From Actinomycetota bacterium (GTDB lineage Bacteria; Actinomycetota; Actinomycetes; Mycobacteriales; Micromonosporaceae), in assembly GCA_005885555.1 (NCBI GenBank), contig VAWN01000024.1, positions 62,001 to 126,000 of the forward strand: 64,000 bases of DNA, read 5' to 3'. Below, in pieces: positions 25,082 to 33,493 of the stretch. The first letter of the stretch is position 1; every line of letters begins with the position of its first letter. The notes under the pieces were generated by a model. It did not search any database. It saw only the letters and a list, made by a program, of their open reading frames with translations, and had not been told where the DNA came from. A program made the position numbers and the translations under genes.

Positions 25082-25132
25082 GGCCGGAAGCCGGCCAGGT
25101 CCCGGCCAGGTCCCGGCCGGAAGCCGGCCAGG
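25082..25132. repeat. GC-rich short tandem repeats
   Basis: GGCCGGAAGCCGGCCAGG occurs at 25082-25099 and 25115-25132, with CAGGTCCCGGC twice in tandem between. The unit is partly self-complementary. The stretch is prone to slippage and has no clear coding frame. Confidence 0.65.
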
Positions 25133-25347
25133 GAAGAACAAAGCGACGGCGGCCGGGACCGTGCGGAACTTGTCCGCGCCGGCCTCGTCCGCCGTCCGGT
25201 GGCGTACCCCACGTCCCCCAACGCTCCGCCACCCCCGGACTCCAAGGTCCGATCGAGAACAAACCTACGACCCCGGCGCAGGCGGCTCAAGCGCTTTATC
25301 TGTCGCATCCCTCACAGACGAGCCGGGCAACCGTCCACAGTGGACGG

Positions 25348-25830
25348 TCACGACGGGTTCACCAGATGCTCGAACGCGCGCAGGTTGTCCAGCGGCTCAC
25401 CACGCTTGACCCGCCACGCCCACTCCCGCCGGATCGCCTCGCCGAAACCGATCGCGAGCATCGCGTCGAAGTTCTCGTCGGCGTACTCCAGCACCGCGCC
25501 CAGAATCCGGTCCAGCTCGTCCGCGGTGACGGCATGCAGCGGTACCCGGCCGGTCAGGTACACGTCGCCGACCTTGTCGATGGCGAACGCGACCGCGTAC
25601 ATCCGCGCGTTGCGCTGCAGCAGCCACGCCCACAGGTCCTCGCGCCGCTCGTCCGGCTGGCGCATCACGAACGCCTCGATCCGCAGCGCATGCTCGCCGA
25701 CGATGAGGTTGCAGCTCGTCTTCAGCTTGTGGACGCCGGGCAGGGTCACCGCGAACGAGCGCGGTCCGGTGCGCTCCCAGGACAGCCCGCGCTCGGTCAG
25801 CGTGGACTCGATCAGCTCGGCGGTGTTCAC
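25348..25830 (-). CDS. YbjN domain-containing protein
   Basis: A 160-residue protein of the YbjN family, whose fold resembles type III secretion chaperones. It is soluble and acidic, with [20 protein letters not shown] near residue 30, and [20 protein letters not shown] and [15 protein letters not shown] in the second half. Its GTG start overlaps the mshA stop by 4 bp, so the two are translationally coupled. Mycobacteria keep the same mshA-YbjN pair (Rv0486-Rv0487, from memory). The function is not established; a link to mycothiol synthesis is only positional. Confidence 0.8.
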   Translation of the reverse strand: MNTAELIESTLTERGLSWERTGPRSFAVTLPGVHKLKTSCNLIVGEHALRIEAFVMRQPDERREDLWAWLLQRNARMYAVAFAIDKVGDVYLTGRVPLHAVTADELDRILGAVLEYADENFDAMLAIGFGEAIRREWAWRVKRGEPLDNLRAFEHLVNPS

Positions 25831-27137
25831 CGGGCGGCGACCAGTTCGGCGACCCGGCTGCGGTGCTCGGTCACCGCATCACGGTAGACCGCCAGGAGGC
25901 GCTGCGCGGTGCGGTCCCAGGAGAACCGCCGGGCATGCGTGATCGCGCCCTGCGCGAGGCGGTGCCGCCGGCCGGGCTCCGCGAGCAGGTCGCCCAGGAC
26001 GCGGCTCCACCGCGCCGGGTGGTGCCCGTCGACGAGGACGCCCGAGGTCCCGTCGCGCACCGCGGTCACCAGGCCGCCGACGGCGGCCGCCACCACGGGG
26101 GTACCGGATGCCTGCGCCTCCAGCGCCACCAGCCCGAACGATTCGTTGTAGCTCGGTACGGCGACGAGATCGGCGGCGCGGTACAGGTCGGGCAGCCGGT
26201 CGCGACCCATCGGCGGCAGGAACCGCAGCACGTGCCCGATGCCCAGCGCGCTACCCAGTCCGGCGAGGTCCAGCCCGCTGCCGCTGTTGCCGCCGACGAC
26301 CGCCACGGTGAGCCGGTCCAGTACCGCCGGCGGCAGCTGGGCGACCGCGCGCAGCAGCACGTCCGGCGCCTTGAGCGGCTGGATGCGTCCCACGAACGCG
26401 ATGAGGTACCCGCGCTCGGGCAGCCCCAGCCGGCGCCGGGCCCCGGTCCGCACCGCCTGCTCCCGTCCGAGCGCGGCCGGCGTGAACCGGTCGAGATCGA
26501 CACCGGGCGCTACGACGGCCACCCGTTCCGGCGGGGCGCCGTACAGGTCGATGAGCTCGCGGGCCTCGATCGGCGTGTTCGCCACCAGCCGGTCCGCCTC
26601 GCTCGCCACCTGCTCCTCGCCGATCACGCGGGCGATCGGTTCCGGCTTGTCCCCGTCGGCAAGGCGGCGGTTCTTCACCTTGGCCAGGGTGTGCGCGGTG
26701 TGCACCAGCGGTACCCCCCAGCGGTCCTTGGCCAGCCAGCCGACCTGGCCGGACAGCCAGTAGTGCGAGTGGATCAGGTCGTACCACCCGGGCGACCGGA
26801 CCGCCTCCGCGCGCAGCACCCCGTGCGTGAAGTCGCACAGCTGCGCGGGCAGGTCCTCCTTGGCCAGGCCGTCGAACGGACCGCTGGCCACGTGCTTGAC
26901 CAGTACCCCCGGGGCCATCTCGACGCACGGCGGCAGGTCGCCGGACGTGGCGCGGGTGAAGACCTCGACCGCGACGCCCGCCTCGGCCATCCGGCGGGCC
27001 ACCTCGACGATGTAGACGTTCATCCCGCCGGCGTCGCCGGTGCCCGGCTGGTGCAGCGGGGACGTGTGGACCGAGAGAACGGCGACCCGGCGCGGTAACC
27101 CCGTATCGATCCCCCGCGATCCCCGCGACCGTGTCAC
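25827..27137 (-). CDS. mshA: D-inositol-3-phosphate glycosyltransferase
   Basis: The first enzyme of mycothiol synthesis, joining UDP-GlcNAc to inositol-3-phosphate. The 436-residue GT4 protein has two Rossmann domains. The N-terminal one shows [25 protein letters not shown] near residue 18, [15 protein letters not shown] and [13 protein letters not shown]. The C-terminal one shows [20 protein letters not shown] and the catalytic [19 protein letters not shown]. These match MshA rather than a generic glycosyltransferase. The start is GTG; a few extra basic residues precede the fold. mshD, the last step of the pathway, is elsewhere in this window. Confidence 0.95.
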   Translation of the reverse strand: MTRSRGSRGIDTGLPRRVAVLSVHTSPLHQPGTGDAGGMNVYIVEVARRMAEAGVAVEVFTRATSGDLPPCVEMAPGVLVKHVASGPFDGLAKEDLPAQLCDFTHGVLRAEAVRSPGWYDLIHSHYWLSGQVGWLAKDRWGVPLVHTAHTLAKVKNRRLADGDKPEPIARVIGEEQVASEADRLVANTPIEARELIDLYGAPPERVAVVAPGVDLDRFTPAALGREQAVRTGARRRLGLPERGYLIAFVGRIQPLKAPDVLLRAVAQLPPAVLDRLTVAVVGGNSGSGLDLAGLGSALGIGHVLRFLPPMGRDRLPDLYRAADLVAVPSYNESFGLVALEAQASGTPVVAAAVGGLVTAVRDGTSGVLVDGHHPARWSRVLGDLLAEPGRRHRLAQGAITHARRFSWDRTAQRLLAVYRDAVTEHRSRVAELVAAR

Positions 27138-27261
27138 ATTCGCTCCCTGCGCCGACTGCCTACCCCGTGCCCGGTACCAATCGGCTCAACCCGATGCCCC
27201 ACGGCATTCTTCCCGCGCCCCCGGGGACGGCGCCTTCGGGAGTGACCAAGATCCCAGGAAG

Positions 27262-28095
27262 CTAGCTGAGCACGGTGATCCGGTCGAAGTCCGGGGCCCA
27301 GCCGTTGGGGTTGGTGAACGCCAGGCTGTTGGTACCCGCCTTGAGGGTGACGCGGACGGCGAGCCAGCCGGTGGTGCTCCAGTCGGCGGTACGGGAGAAG
27401 CTGAGCGTGGTCGCAGCGCCACCATTGACGCTCAGCTGTGCGGTCCGGACACCCGACCCGCCGTTCACGTAGCCGATCACGATCATCACCGAGCCGCCGG
27501 CGGCCGCTTTGACCCCGTTGAACCGCAGCGAGCCCGCGCCCTTGCCGATGTCGCCGACCTTCCTGCCGCCGGAGCAGCCGGAGCAGCTCATCACCCGGGC
27601 GCCCGGCATGGTGTTCCCGGAGGACTCCGCCTCGTAGGTGACCGGGTTCGGCGACGGCGGCGGCGGTGCCGGGGAGGGACTCGGCGACGGCGAGGGCGAC
27701 GGTGTCGGGCGCCCGGGGACCGGTACCGGAGCCGGAGCCGGCGGGAGGACCGGCACCAGGACCGGCGGGGCGGCCGGTGGCGCGAGCGGGTCGGCCGGGG
27801 GTACCGCGGGAGCGGCGACCGGGGCGGCGCTCGGGTCGTCGGGCTGTGTGGCGGCGTCGGACGGCCCGGCGTCGGAGGGCCCGGCGTCGGTCGAGCCACC
27901 GTCGGTGGCCGCCGCGGCGTTGCCCTGCCCGTACGAGTAGATCGACGACCCGGACGTCGCGCCCTGCGGGTGCAGGGTCTGCGTGACCAGTACCGCGAGC
28001 ACCGCGACGATGCTGCACAAAGCGGTTACCGTCAACGGTCGGAGGCCGCGCGCCACCCGGGCGTCGGTGAAACGCATCCGATGACGACCGGCCAC
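27262..28095 (-). CDS. Membrane-anchored carbohydrate-binding module protein (CBM6/35-like)
   Basis: A 277-residue exported protein. A basic N-terminus leads to an uncleaved-looking hydrophobic helix (TVTALCSIVAVLAVLVTQTL, residues about 22-42). A linker of about 110 residues follows, rich in Pro, Ala and Ser with SPSPSPSPAP repeats. The C-terminal domain, from YEAESSGNTM, is a beta-sandwich with GKGAGSLRFNGV, SVMIVIGYVNGG, RTAQLSVNGG and WAPDFDRITVL, the pattern of CBM35/CBM6 modules. A CSGC pair may form a disulfide. No catalytic domain is attached. It probably binds surface glycans. A GGAGGAGG Shine-Dalgarno 6 bases before GTG fixes the start. Confidence 0.8.
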   Translation of the reverse strand: MAGRHRMRFTDARVARGLRPLTVTALCSIVAVLAVLVTQTLHPQGATSGSSIYSYGQGNAAAATDGGSTDAGPSDAGPSDAATQPDDPSAAPVAAPAVPPADPLAPPAAPPVLVPVLPPAPAPVPVPGRPTPSPSPSPSPSPAPPPPSPNPVTYEAESSGNTMPGARVMSCSGCSGGRKVGDIGKGAGSLRFNGVKAAAGGSVMIVIGYVNGGSGVRTAQLSVNGGAATTLSFSRTADWSTTGWLAVRVTLKAGTNSLAFTNPNGWAPDFDRITVLS

Positions 28096-28194
28096 TCGGG
28101 CCTCCTCCGTGGCGCCGCGTCGCGGCGGTGCGGAAAATTTTACGAGGTCGAGCCGATAAATAGAAGATCTCCTCCGTCTGACAGGATAGGACGT

Positions 28195-28950
28195 ATGCCG
28201 TCAAACCCCATCGCATTGATCACCGGAGGATCGAGCGGGATCGGTGCGGCCACGGCGCGCCGGCTGGCCGCCGAGGGCTTCCACGTGATCATCGCGGCCC
28301 GCCGCACGGACCGCCTCGAAGCGCTCGCCAAGGAGATCGGAGCCACCGCGGTGACCGCCGACGTCACCGACCCGGCCGACGTCGCGACGCTGGTGTCCAC
28401 AGTGGACTTCCTCGGCGGCGAGCTGACCCTGCTGGTCAACAACGCCGGTGGCGCCCGCGGCAGCGAGGACATCGCGGCCGCGAAGATAGCCGACTGGCAG
28501 TGGATGTACGAGGTCAACGTGCTCGGTACCGTCCGGGTCACCCAGGCGCTGCTGCCCGCGCTGGAGCGCTCCGGCGCGGGTACCGTCGTCGTGCTCAGCT
28601 CCACGGCCGGGCTGATCGTCTACGAGGGTGGCGGCGGGTACGCGGCAGCCAAGCACGCGCAGACCGCCGTCGCCGAGACGCTGCGGCTGGAGCTCAACGG
28701 CCGGCCGATCCGGGTCGTCGAGGTCGATCCCGGCATGGTGCGCACGGAGGAGTTCGCGCTCAACCGGTTCGACGGCGACGCGGCGAAGGCGGCCAAGATC
28801 TACGAGGGCGTCCCCGAACCGCTGACCGCCGAGGACATCGCCGACTGCATCGCGTGGTGCGCCACCCGGCCGCACCATGTGAACATCGACCGGCTCGTCG
28901 TGCGGCCGCTCGCCCAGGCCGCCCAGCACAAGGTGCACCGGGTGACGTGA
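28195..28950 (+). CDS. Short-chain dehydrogenase/reductase
   Basis: A 251-residue classical SDR. The cofactor loop is ALITGGSSGIGAATARRLA near residue 7, NNAG is at LLVNNAGGARG near 83, and the catalytic Ser and YxxxK are in VVLSSTAGL and GYAAAKHAQTA. The PGMVRTEE motif follows the active site. The arginine-rich segment IIAARRTDR after the second strand suggests NADP(H) preference. The substrate is unknown. The ATG has a GGA-type Shine-Dalgarno (GATAGGACGT). The next gene starts within its stop codon, so the methyltransferase is cotranslated. Confidence 0.92.
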   Translation: MPSNPIALITGGSSGIGAATARRLAAEGFHVIIAARRTDRLEALAKEIGATAVTADVTDPADVATLVSTVDFLGGELTLLVNNAGGARGSEDIAAAKIADWQWMYEVNVLGTVRVTQALLPALERSGAGTVVVLSSTAGLIVYEGGGGYAAAKHAQTAVAETLRLELNGRPIRVVEVDPGMVRTEEFALNRFDGDAAKAAKIYEGVPEPLTAEDIADCIAWCATRPHHVNIDRLVVRPLAQAAQHKVHRVT

Positions 28951-29762
28951 GACCGCTGGGTGCGGCCACCCGCGGCACGACCAACCCGAACCGGTTGCGC
29001 CGGGTCGACGCGTGGATCGCCGCCACCCTCGGCGGTGCGCTGCGCGCCGCCGAGGATCCGCTGGTCGTCGACCTCGGGTACGGCGCGTCGCCGGTCACGA
29101 CGGTCGAGCTGCGCGGGCGGCTGGCCCGGGTACGCCCGGACGTCCGGGTGGTCGGGCTGGAGATCGATCCGGTGCGGGTGGCCGCCGCGGCGGCCGCCGC
29201 CGACCCGCCGTGGCTGGCATTCCAGCGCGGCGGCTTCGAGCTCGCCGGGCTGCGCCCGGTGCTGGTACGCGCGATGAACGTGCTGCGCCAGTATCCGCTC
29301 GACGCGGTCGGGCCGTCCTGGTCCGCGCTGCGCGCACGGCTCGCGCCGGGCGGCGCCGTTGTCGAGGGTACCTGCGACGAGCCGGGCCGGTTGGCTTGCT
29401 GGACAAGGCTTTCCGTCGACGGGCCGGTGTCGCTGACCCTGGCCGCGCGACTGTCCACACTGGACAGTCCGGGTACCCTCGCCGAGCGGCTGCCCAAGGC
29501 GCTGATCCACCACAACGTACCCGGACAGCCGGTACACGATTTCCTGACCGCGCTCGACGACGCGTGGCGGGACGCGGCGCCCTACGCGACGTTCGGCGCC
29601 CGGCAGCGCTGGATCCGTTGCGTGGCAACGGTTCGCGGGGCGGGCTGGCCGGTGCTCGACCGCGCGCCGCGCTGGCGCCTCGGGGAGGTCACCGTCGCCT
29701 GGGAAGCGGTGGCGCCTCGTTGTCGGAGCGCTTGGCCAGCAGCACCTCGCCCGCCTCGTTGA
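28947..29762 (+). CDS. SAM-dependent methyltransferase, class I
   Basis: A 271-residue protein with a Rossmann-type methyltransferase core: VVDLGYGASPVTTVELRGRL (motif I, near 34), VRVVGLEIDPVRVAAA (motif II) and FELAGLRPVLVRAMNVLRQY. Its GTG overlaps the dehydrogenase TGA in a GTGA junction. The C-terminus appears to have been replaced: residues after EVTVAWEAVAP (about the last 15) are translated from the reverse complement of a Nudix-like fragment. The native stop may therefore have been lost in a rearrangement. The substrate is unknown. Confidence 0.8.
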   Translation: MRPLGAATRGTTNPNRLRRVDAWIAATLGGALRAAEDPLVVDLGYGASPVTTVELRGRLARVRPDVRVVGLEIDPVRVAAAAAAADPPWLAFQRGGFELAGLRPVLVRAMNVLRQYPLDAVGPSWSALRARLAPGGAVVEGTCDEPGRLACWTRLSVDGPVSLTLAARLSTLDSPGTLAERLPKALIHHNVPGQPVHDFLTALDDAWRDAAPYATFGARQRWIRCVATVRGAGWPVLDRAPRWRLGEVTVAWEAVAPRCRSAWPAAPRPPR

Positions 29763-29799
29763 CGACGACCGCGCTGGCGATGTACTCAGGAACGGCCAT
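29689..29799 (-). pseudogene. Nudix hydrolase remnant
   Basis: A 36-codon frame reading MAVPEYIASAVVVNEAGEVL then LAKRSDNEAPPLPRRR. The start resembles actinobacterial Nudix proteins (MAIPEFI... and VVNEAGEVLLARRSD), but the 12-16 residues that normally separate these two blocks are missing, and everything after the first strand (including the Nudix box) is gone. It overlaps antisense with the methyltransferase tail. It is best read as the decayed 5' end of a lost gene. Confidence 0.55.
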
Positions 29800-29895
29800 G
29801 CGGGGACCCTACCGAGGGTCAGGAACGGCGAACGTCTCCGGGATCGGAGGCGGGAGTACCGCCCCACCGGTAGGCGCCTCGCCGGGGCGCATGTC

Positions 29896-30372
29896 GTGAA
29901 CGCCAACCCGGCCACCCTGGCCGCGCCGGTCATCACCGGCATCGGGTTCCTCGGCGGCGGCGCGATCCTGCGCGAGGGTACCGGCGTGCGCGGCCTGACC
30001 ACCGCCGCCTCGCTGTGGGTGACCGCGGCGGTCGGCGTCGCGGTCGGCCTGCGGCAGTGGCTGCCCGCCAGCGCCGCGACACTCCTCGCGATCGGCGTGC
30101 TGCTGGCGGTGAAGCGGCTGGAGCACGACACGCTGCCGCACCGCCGGCCGCTGGAGCTGACCCTCACGCTCAGCTGCGACGCGTCGATCGACGCGGTGGA
30201 GCAGGCGGCCACGGCGATCCTGCGGCACAGCCGGGTGCTGCGGATCAACTACACCGGTACCGAGCAGCAGATCCTGATGGTCGCCCGGCCCAAGCACCAC
30301 CACTCGCTCGCCGAGATCAGCGAGAACCTGCGCAAGCTCGACGGCGTGCGCGGCGTGGACATGGTGCGGTAG
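29896..30372 (+). pseudogene. MgtC/SapB family protein, N-terminally truncated
   Basis: The 158 residues correspond to the second half of an MgtC/SapB protein. The signature ITGIGFLGGGAILREGTGVRG and LTTAASLWVTAAVGVAVGL are intact, followed by a hydrophobic span and the C-terminal ACT-like soluble domain (LSCDASIDAVEQAATAILRH and beyond). The first three or so membrane helices, including the usual GLEREWR-type segment, are absent. The frame upstream stays open for some distance but without start codons or family similarity. It converges on murB. Most likely a deletion remnant; a short membrane protein starting at GTG is the alternative. Confidence 0.7.
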
Positions 30373-31392
30373 TTACAGCGCGCAGTTGACCAGCACCGGC
30401 TCGGGTACCAGGGTGACGCCGAACCGCTGCGCCACCCCGGCCCTGATCTCGCGGGCGAGGTCGAGCAGCGCCGCCGTGGTACCGGTGCCGCGGTTGGTCA
30501 GCGCCAGCGTGTGCTTGGTCGAGATGGCCACCCCGTCGCGCCCGTACCCCTTGGCGAAGCCGGCCCGTTCGATCAGCCAGGCGGCGCTGGTCTTCACCGT
30601 GCCGTCCGGGTTCGGCCAGGCCGGCGCGCCGGCCGCGCGCAGGTGCCCGAAGCCGGCCGCGGGCAGGACGGGGTTGGTGAAGAAGGAGCCGACCGAGAAC
30701 GTGTCGGGGTCGTCCGGGTCGAGCACCATGCCCTTGCCGGCGCGCAGCTTGAGGACAGCCGCGCGGGTCTCGTCGAGGGGTACCCGGTCGCCGACCGCCA
30801 CACCCAGCGCGCGGGCCAGTTCCGGGTACCGGATCGGCGCGGACCGGTCGCTGACCGCCAGCCGCAGCACGACCTCCAGCACGATCCAGCGGTCGGCGTG
30901 CTTGAACCGGCTCGTCCGGTACCCGAAGCCGCAGTCGGCCGGCGCCAGCACGGTGTCGGCGTCGCGCTCCCGGTCATAGACCCGCACCGCCTCGATGGTC
31001 TCGGCGATCTCCTGCCCGTATGCGCCGACATTCTGGATCGGGGTGGCTCCGGCCGAACCCGGAATGCCGGACAGGCACTCGATGCCCGACCAACCCTCCG
31101 CGACGCAGCGCGCGACCACCTCGTCCCACGGCTCCCCGGCCGCGACCCGCAGGCGGACCCCATCACCCTCACGGGTTACGGTGCATCCCCGGGTGCGCAG
31201 CAGCACCACGGTCCCCGGGTACCCGTCGTCGGCCACCACCACATTGCTCCCGCCGGCCAGAACGAGAAACGGCCCGGCAGCGCGTACCATCTGGGGGATT
31301 TCGTCGGTAACTGTCGCAATGCTGAGCCGCCCGGCCGGACCGCCGAGGCGCAGTGTCGTCCGGGATGCCAGATCGCGGCTGCCTTTTCGCAC
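30373..31392 (-). CDS. murB: UDP-N-acetylmuramate dehydrogenase
   Basis: This FAD enzyme reduces UDP-GlcNAc-enolpyruvate to UDP-MurNAc in peptidoglycan synthesis. The 339-residue protein has the FAD domain (TTLRLGGPAGRLSIAT near 12, VLAGGSNVVVADDGYPG near 43, LSGIPGSAGATPIQNVGAYG near 106). The catalytic serine region is VGSFFTNPVLP near 220, and the C-terminal proton donor Glu is in VPEPVLVNCAL. The GTG start gives a normal type I N-terminus. It ends directly at the stop of the MgtC remnant and is expressed away from the divergent isomerase gene. Confidence 0.95.
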   Translation of the reverse strand: MRKGSRDLASRTTLRLGGPAGRLSIATVTDEIPQMVRAAGPFLVLAGGSNVVVADDGYPGTVVLLRTRGCTVTREGDGVRLRVAAGEPWDEVVARCVAEGWSGIECLSGIPGSAGATPIQNVGAYGQEIAETIEAVRVYDRERDADTVLAPADCGFGYRTSRFKHADRWIVLEVVLRLAVSDRSAPIRYPELARALGVAVGDRVPLDETRAAVLKLRAGKGMVLDPDDPDTFSVGSFFTNPVLPAAGFGHLRAAGAPAWPNPDGTVKTSAAWLIERAGFAKGYGRDGVAISTKHTLALTNRGTGTTAALLDLAREIRAGVAQRFGVTLVPEPVLVNCAL

Positions 31393-31445
31393 CCGATAAC
31401 CCTAGGCTTTACTCTGGTTGGCATTCCGCGCCGGGGGAGACAGTC

Positions 31446-32195
31446 ATGAGGGCCCATGGCAACAAGGAGTTCTGGCTCGCCGCCCTGCGGGCCGACGGTC
31501 CGTTGTTCCGGGCCGCGGTTGCCGAGGCGGCGCCGGACGCTCCGGTACCGTCGTGTCCCGAGTGGACGGTCGCGCAGCTGACCGGACACCTGGCGTCCGT
31601 GTACGGCTTCGTGACCGACCACGTCGGCCGTGGGGTGACCACGGCGCCGCAGCGGCGCTCGACCGAGCCGGTGGCCGCGTCGGTGGCGGAGTTCGACGAG
31701 CGGTTCGCCGCGCTGGTGAGCCTGCTCGACGCGCTCGACCCGGAGATGCCCGCGTGGAACTGGGCGCCGCAGTCCAAGCGGGTGTCGTTCTGGCACCGGC
31801 GGATGGCGCACGAGACGGCGGTGCACCGGTGGGACGCGCAGATGGCCGCCGGACTCGCCGAACCGGTGGAGGCCAAGCTCGCCGCCGACGGTGTCATCGA
31901 AGTACTCGACACGTGGCTGCCCGCCGGCAAGGGCCGGTGCCCGTCCGCGGTGCAGGGCATGGTGGCGCTGTCCGCGAGCGACCTGGAGCAGACCTGGTAC
32001 GTGCGGCTGCGGCCGAACGGCGGCGTGGCGCTGCTCGACACCGACACGCTGCTCGACACCGACGACCACCACGAGCGCGCGGTCGCCACGGGTACCGCGA
32101 GCGACCTGCAACTGGCGCTGTGGGGCCGGATCGGCCTCGACCTGCTCACCGTCAACGGCGAGCAGCGCCTCGTCGAGTGCCTGCAGGTCGGTTAG
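31446..32195 (+). CDS. Maleylpyruvate isomerase family mycothiol-dependent enzyme
   Basis: A 249-residue member of the DinB-like, mycothiol-dependent family. The N-terminal helical bundle has VPSCPEWTVAQLTGHLASVY near residue 35. The metal-binding histidines are HLASV, FWHRRMAHETAVHRWDAQ near 116-132. The C-terminal domain is the SCP2-like part (VALSASDLEQTWYVRL). Such enzymes use mycothiol as thiol cofactor for isomerisation or detoxification. The presence of mshA and mshD in the window fits. The substrate is unknown. The ATG start follows a CGGGGGAGACAGTC sequence, giving a good GGGGGAG ribosome site. Confidence 0.85.
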   Translation: MRAHGNKEFWLAALRADGPLFRAAVAEAAPDAPVPSCPEWTVAQLTGHLASVYGFVTDHVGRGVTTAPQRRSTEPVAASVAEFDERFAALVSLLDALDPEMPAWNWAPQSKRVSFWHRRMAHETAVHRWDAQMAAGLAEPVEAKLAADGVIEVLDTWLPAGKGRCPSAVQGMVALSASDLEQTWYVRLRPNGGVALLDTDTLLDTDDHHERAVATGTASDLQLALWGRIGLDLLTVNGEQRLVECLQVG

Positions 32196-32611
32196 GACAC
32201 GCAGAACTCGTTGCCCTCCGGGTCGGCCATGGTGGTCCAGGTGTGCGGGCCCTGGCGGCCGCGGTACAGGGTGGTGGCGCCGCGTGCGGTGAGCGTCGCG
32301 ACCACGGCCTCCGGGTCGTCGGTACCGACCCGCACGTCCAGATGCATACGGTTCTTCACCGTCTTCGGCTCGGGCACCACTTGGAAAAGCACGCGCGGCC
32401 GGCCCGGGTACCGGATCGCCGCGCCCTCCTTCCACACCAGCGTTCCGTTGTGCACCTTGGTGTCGCTGTCGGTCGCGTGCCCTTCGTCGATCATGCGGCG
32501 GATGAACGCCTCGTCGGACGGTTCCACCTCCCAGCCGAGCGTCTCGGCCCACCAGTCGGCGAGCGCGTGCGGGTCGGCACTGTCCTGGACCACCTGGAAT
32601 TCGTAAGCCAT
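32192..32611 (-). CDS. VOC-family (glyoxalase-like) protein
   Basis: A 139-residue vicinal-oxygen-chelate protein. It has paired beta-alpha-beta-beta-beta units, with LADWWAETLGWEVEP near residue 18, VKNRMHLDVRV near 86 and TTMADPEGNEFCVS at the C-terminus. The conserved His and Glu of the metal site are recognisable in HLDV and GNEFCV. Members range from dioxygenases to antibiotic-binding proteins, so no reaction is assigned. It converges on the preceding isomerase gene with a 4-bp overlap of stops. Confidence 0.85.
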   Translation of the reverse strand: MAYEFQVVQDSADPHALADWWAETLGWEVEPSDEAFIRRMIDEGHATDSDTKVHNGTLVWKEGAAIRYPGRPRVLFQVVPEPKTVKNRMHLDVRVGTDDPEAVVATLTARGATTLYRGRQGPHTWTTMADPEGNEFCVS

Positions 32612-32667
32612 CCCCGAAGGCTAGGCGGGTGGTCGCGGACCGGTTGGCCCGCGCGCACCGGGATTCG

Positions 32668-33483
32668 CTACCGGTCGAGGCTCAGCACGAGCTGCGGCCG
32701 GGCGATCTCGTGGTCCGGCCGGATCGGGCGGACCGCGGTGCCGATGGCGAAGAACTCCGTCGTGTGTGAACCCCAGATGTGGTTCTCCTGCTGGAGCTGT
32801 ACCCCGACGATGCCTTCGGCGTGGAGCGACTCGGCCTCCTTCTGCATCCGCGCCATCGCGAGTTCCCGGGCGTCGTACAGCGCCTGGGTGAACTGCGGCA
32901 GCTCGGTGTTCTGCCCGAGGTTGGACAGGATGTTGCCGAGGGTGCGGTGCGCGACGTGGTACACGCACACGCCCATCACCATGCCCAGCGGCGCGTAGCC
33001 GGCCTGCAGCAGCGTCCAGAAGTCCTGACCGCTCAGGTCGGAGGTGAACGGCTGGCCGTGGTCGTTGCGCCAGGACTTGCCGTCGTCGGCCTTGACCGCG
33101 GTGCCGACGGCGAGGAACTCGGCCGCGTCCGAGCCCCACTCCTTGAACTCCACGACGAGGCGTACCCCGACGATGCCGTCGGCGCCGAGCATGGTCGCCT
33201 CGGCCTGCATCCGGGTCATCGCCAGCTCCCGGGCGTGGTACATCGCCTGGGACAGCACGGACATCTCCTGGTTCCTGCTCCACCGGGTGACCTGGAAACC
33301 GCAGTGGTACACCGAGGTGCCCAGGACCAGACCGAGCGGCGTGAAACCGGCCTGCTTGACCAGAAGGAACTCGTTGACGGTCAGGTCCGAGGTGAAGATG
33401 TGGCCCTTGGTACCGGGCTGGAGCTCGGCCAGCCGGTCCATCGCGTCCTGCGGGATCCCGAGCGCGGCGGGGTCGACGGTCAT
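32668..33483 (-). CDS. Tandem YbjQ (heavy-metal-binding) domain protein A
   Basis: A 271-residue cytosolic protein made of two YbjQ-like units. Each begins with HIFTSDLTVNEF or PFTSDLSGQDF and continues with a glycine-rich turn (GLVLGTSVYHCGFQ; GMVMGVCVYHVAH). A helix full of Arg/Glu/Met (MYHARELAMTRMQAEATMLG; LYDARELAMARMQKEAESLH) and GIVGVRLVVE / GIVGVQLQQE follow. The YbjQ fold forms pentameric rings; metal binding is the family's annotated but unproven role. It begins 10 bp after a paralogue and ends the six-gene directon. The longer frame upstream overlaps that paralogue and is rejected. The start is ATG. Confidence 0.85.
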   Translation of the reverse strand: MTVDPAALGIPQDAMDRLAELQPGTKGHIFTSDLTVNEFLLVKQAGFTPLGLVLGTSVYHCGFQVTRWSRNQEMSVLSQAMYHARELAMTRMQAEATMLGADGIVGVRLVVEFKEWGSDAAEFLAVGTAVKADDGKSWRNDHGQPFTSDLSGQDFWTLLQAGYAPLGMVMGVCVYHVAHRTLGNILSNLGQNTELPQFTQALYDARELAMARMQKEAESLHAEGIVGVQLQQENHIWGSHTTEFFAIGTAVRPIRPDHEIARPQLVLSLDR

Positions 33484-33493
33484 CGCGTTCCCT

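Larger units (their letters stand above)
24985..25347. other. Intergenic region with palindromic element and short tandem repeats
   Basis: This 363-bp gap between the gpmA and YbjN genes has no credible gene. It contains the palindrome at 25005-25060, a GC-rich tandem tract at 25061-25135, and a GTCCACAGTGGAC palindrome at 25333-25345. The gpmA promoter should lie at its left end. The rest shows no feature I can name. Confidence 0.6.

Noticed and set aside
25082-25132. Short repeats as a CRISPR array
   Set aside because: There are only two 18-base copies with no unique spacers of equal length, and no cas genes.
24985-25308. N-terminal extension of gpmA by 108 codons
   Set aside because: The extension crosses a perfect palindrome and tandem repeats and has no similarity to the enzyme. 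The ATG at 24984 aligns with family starts.
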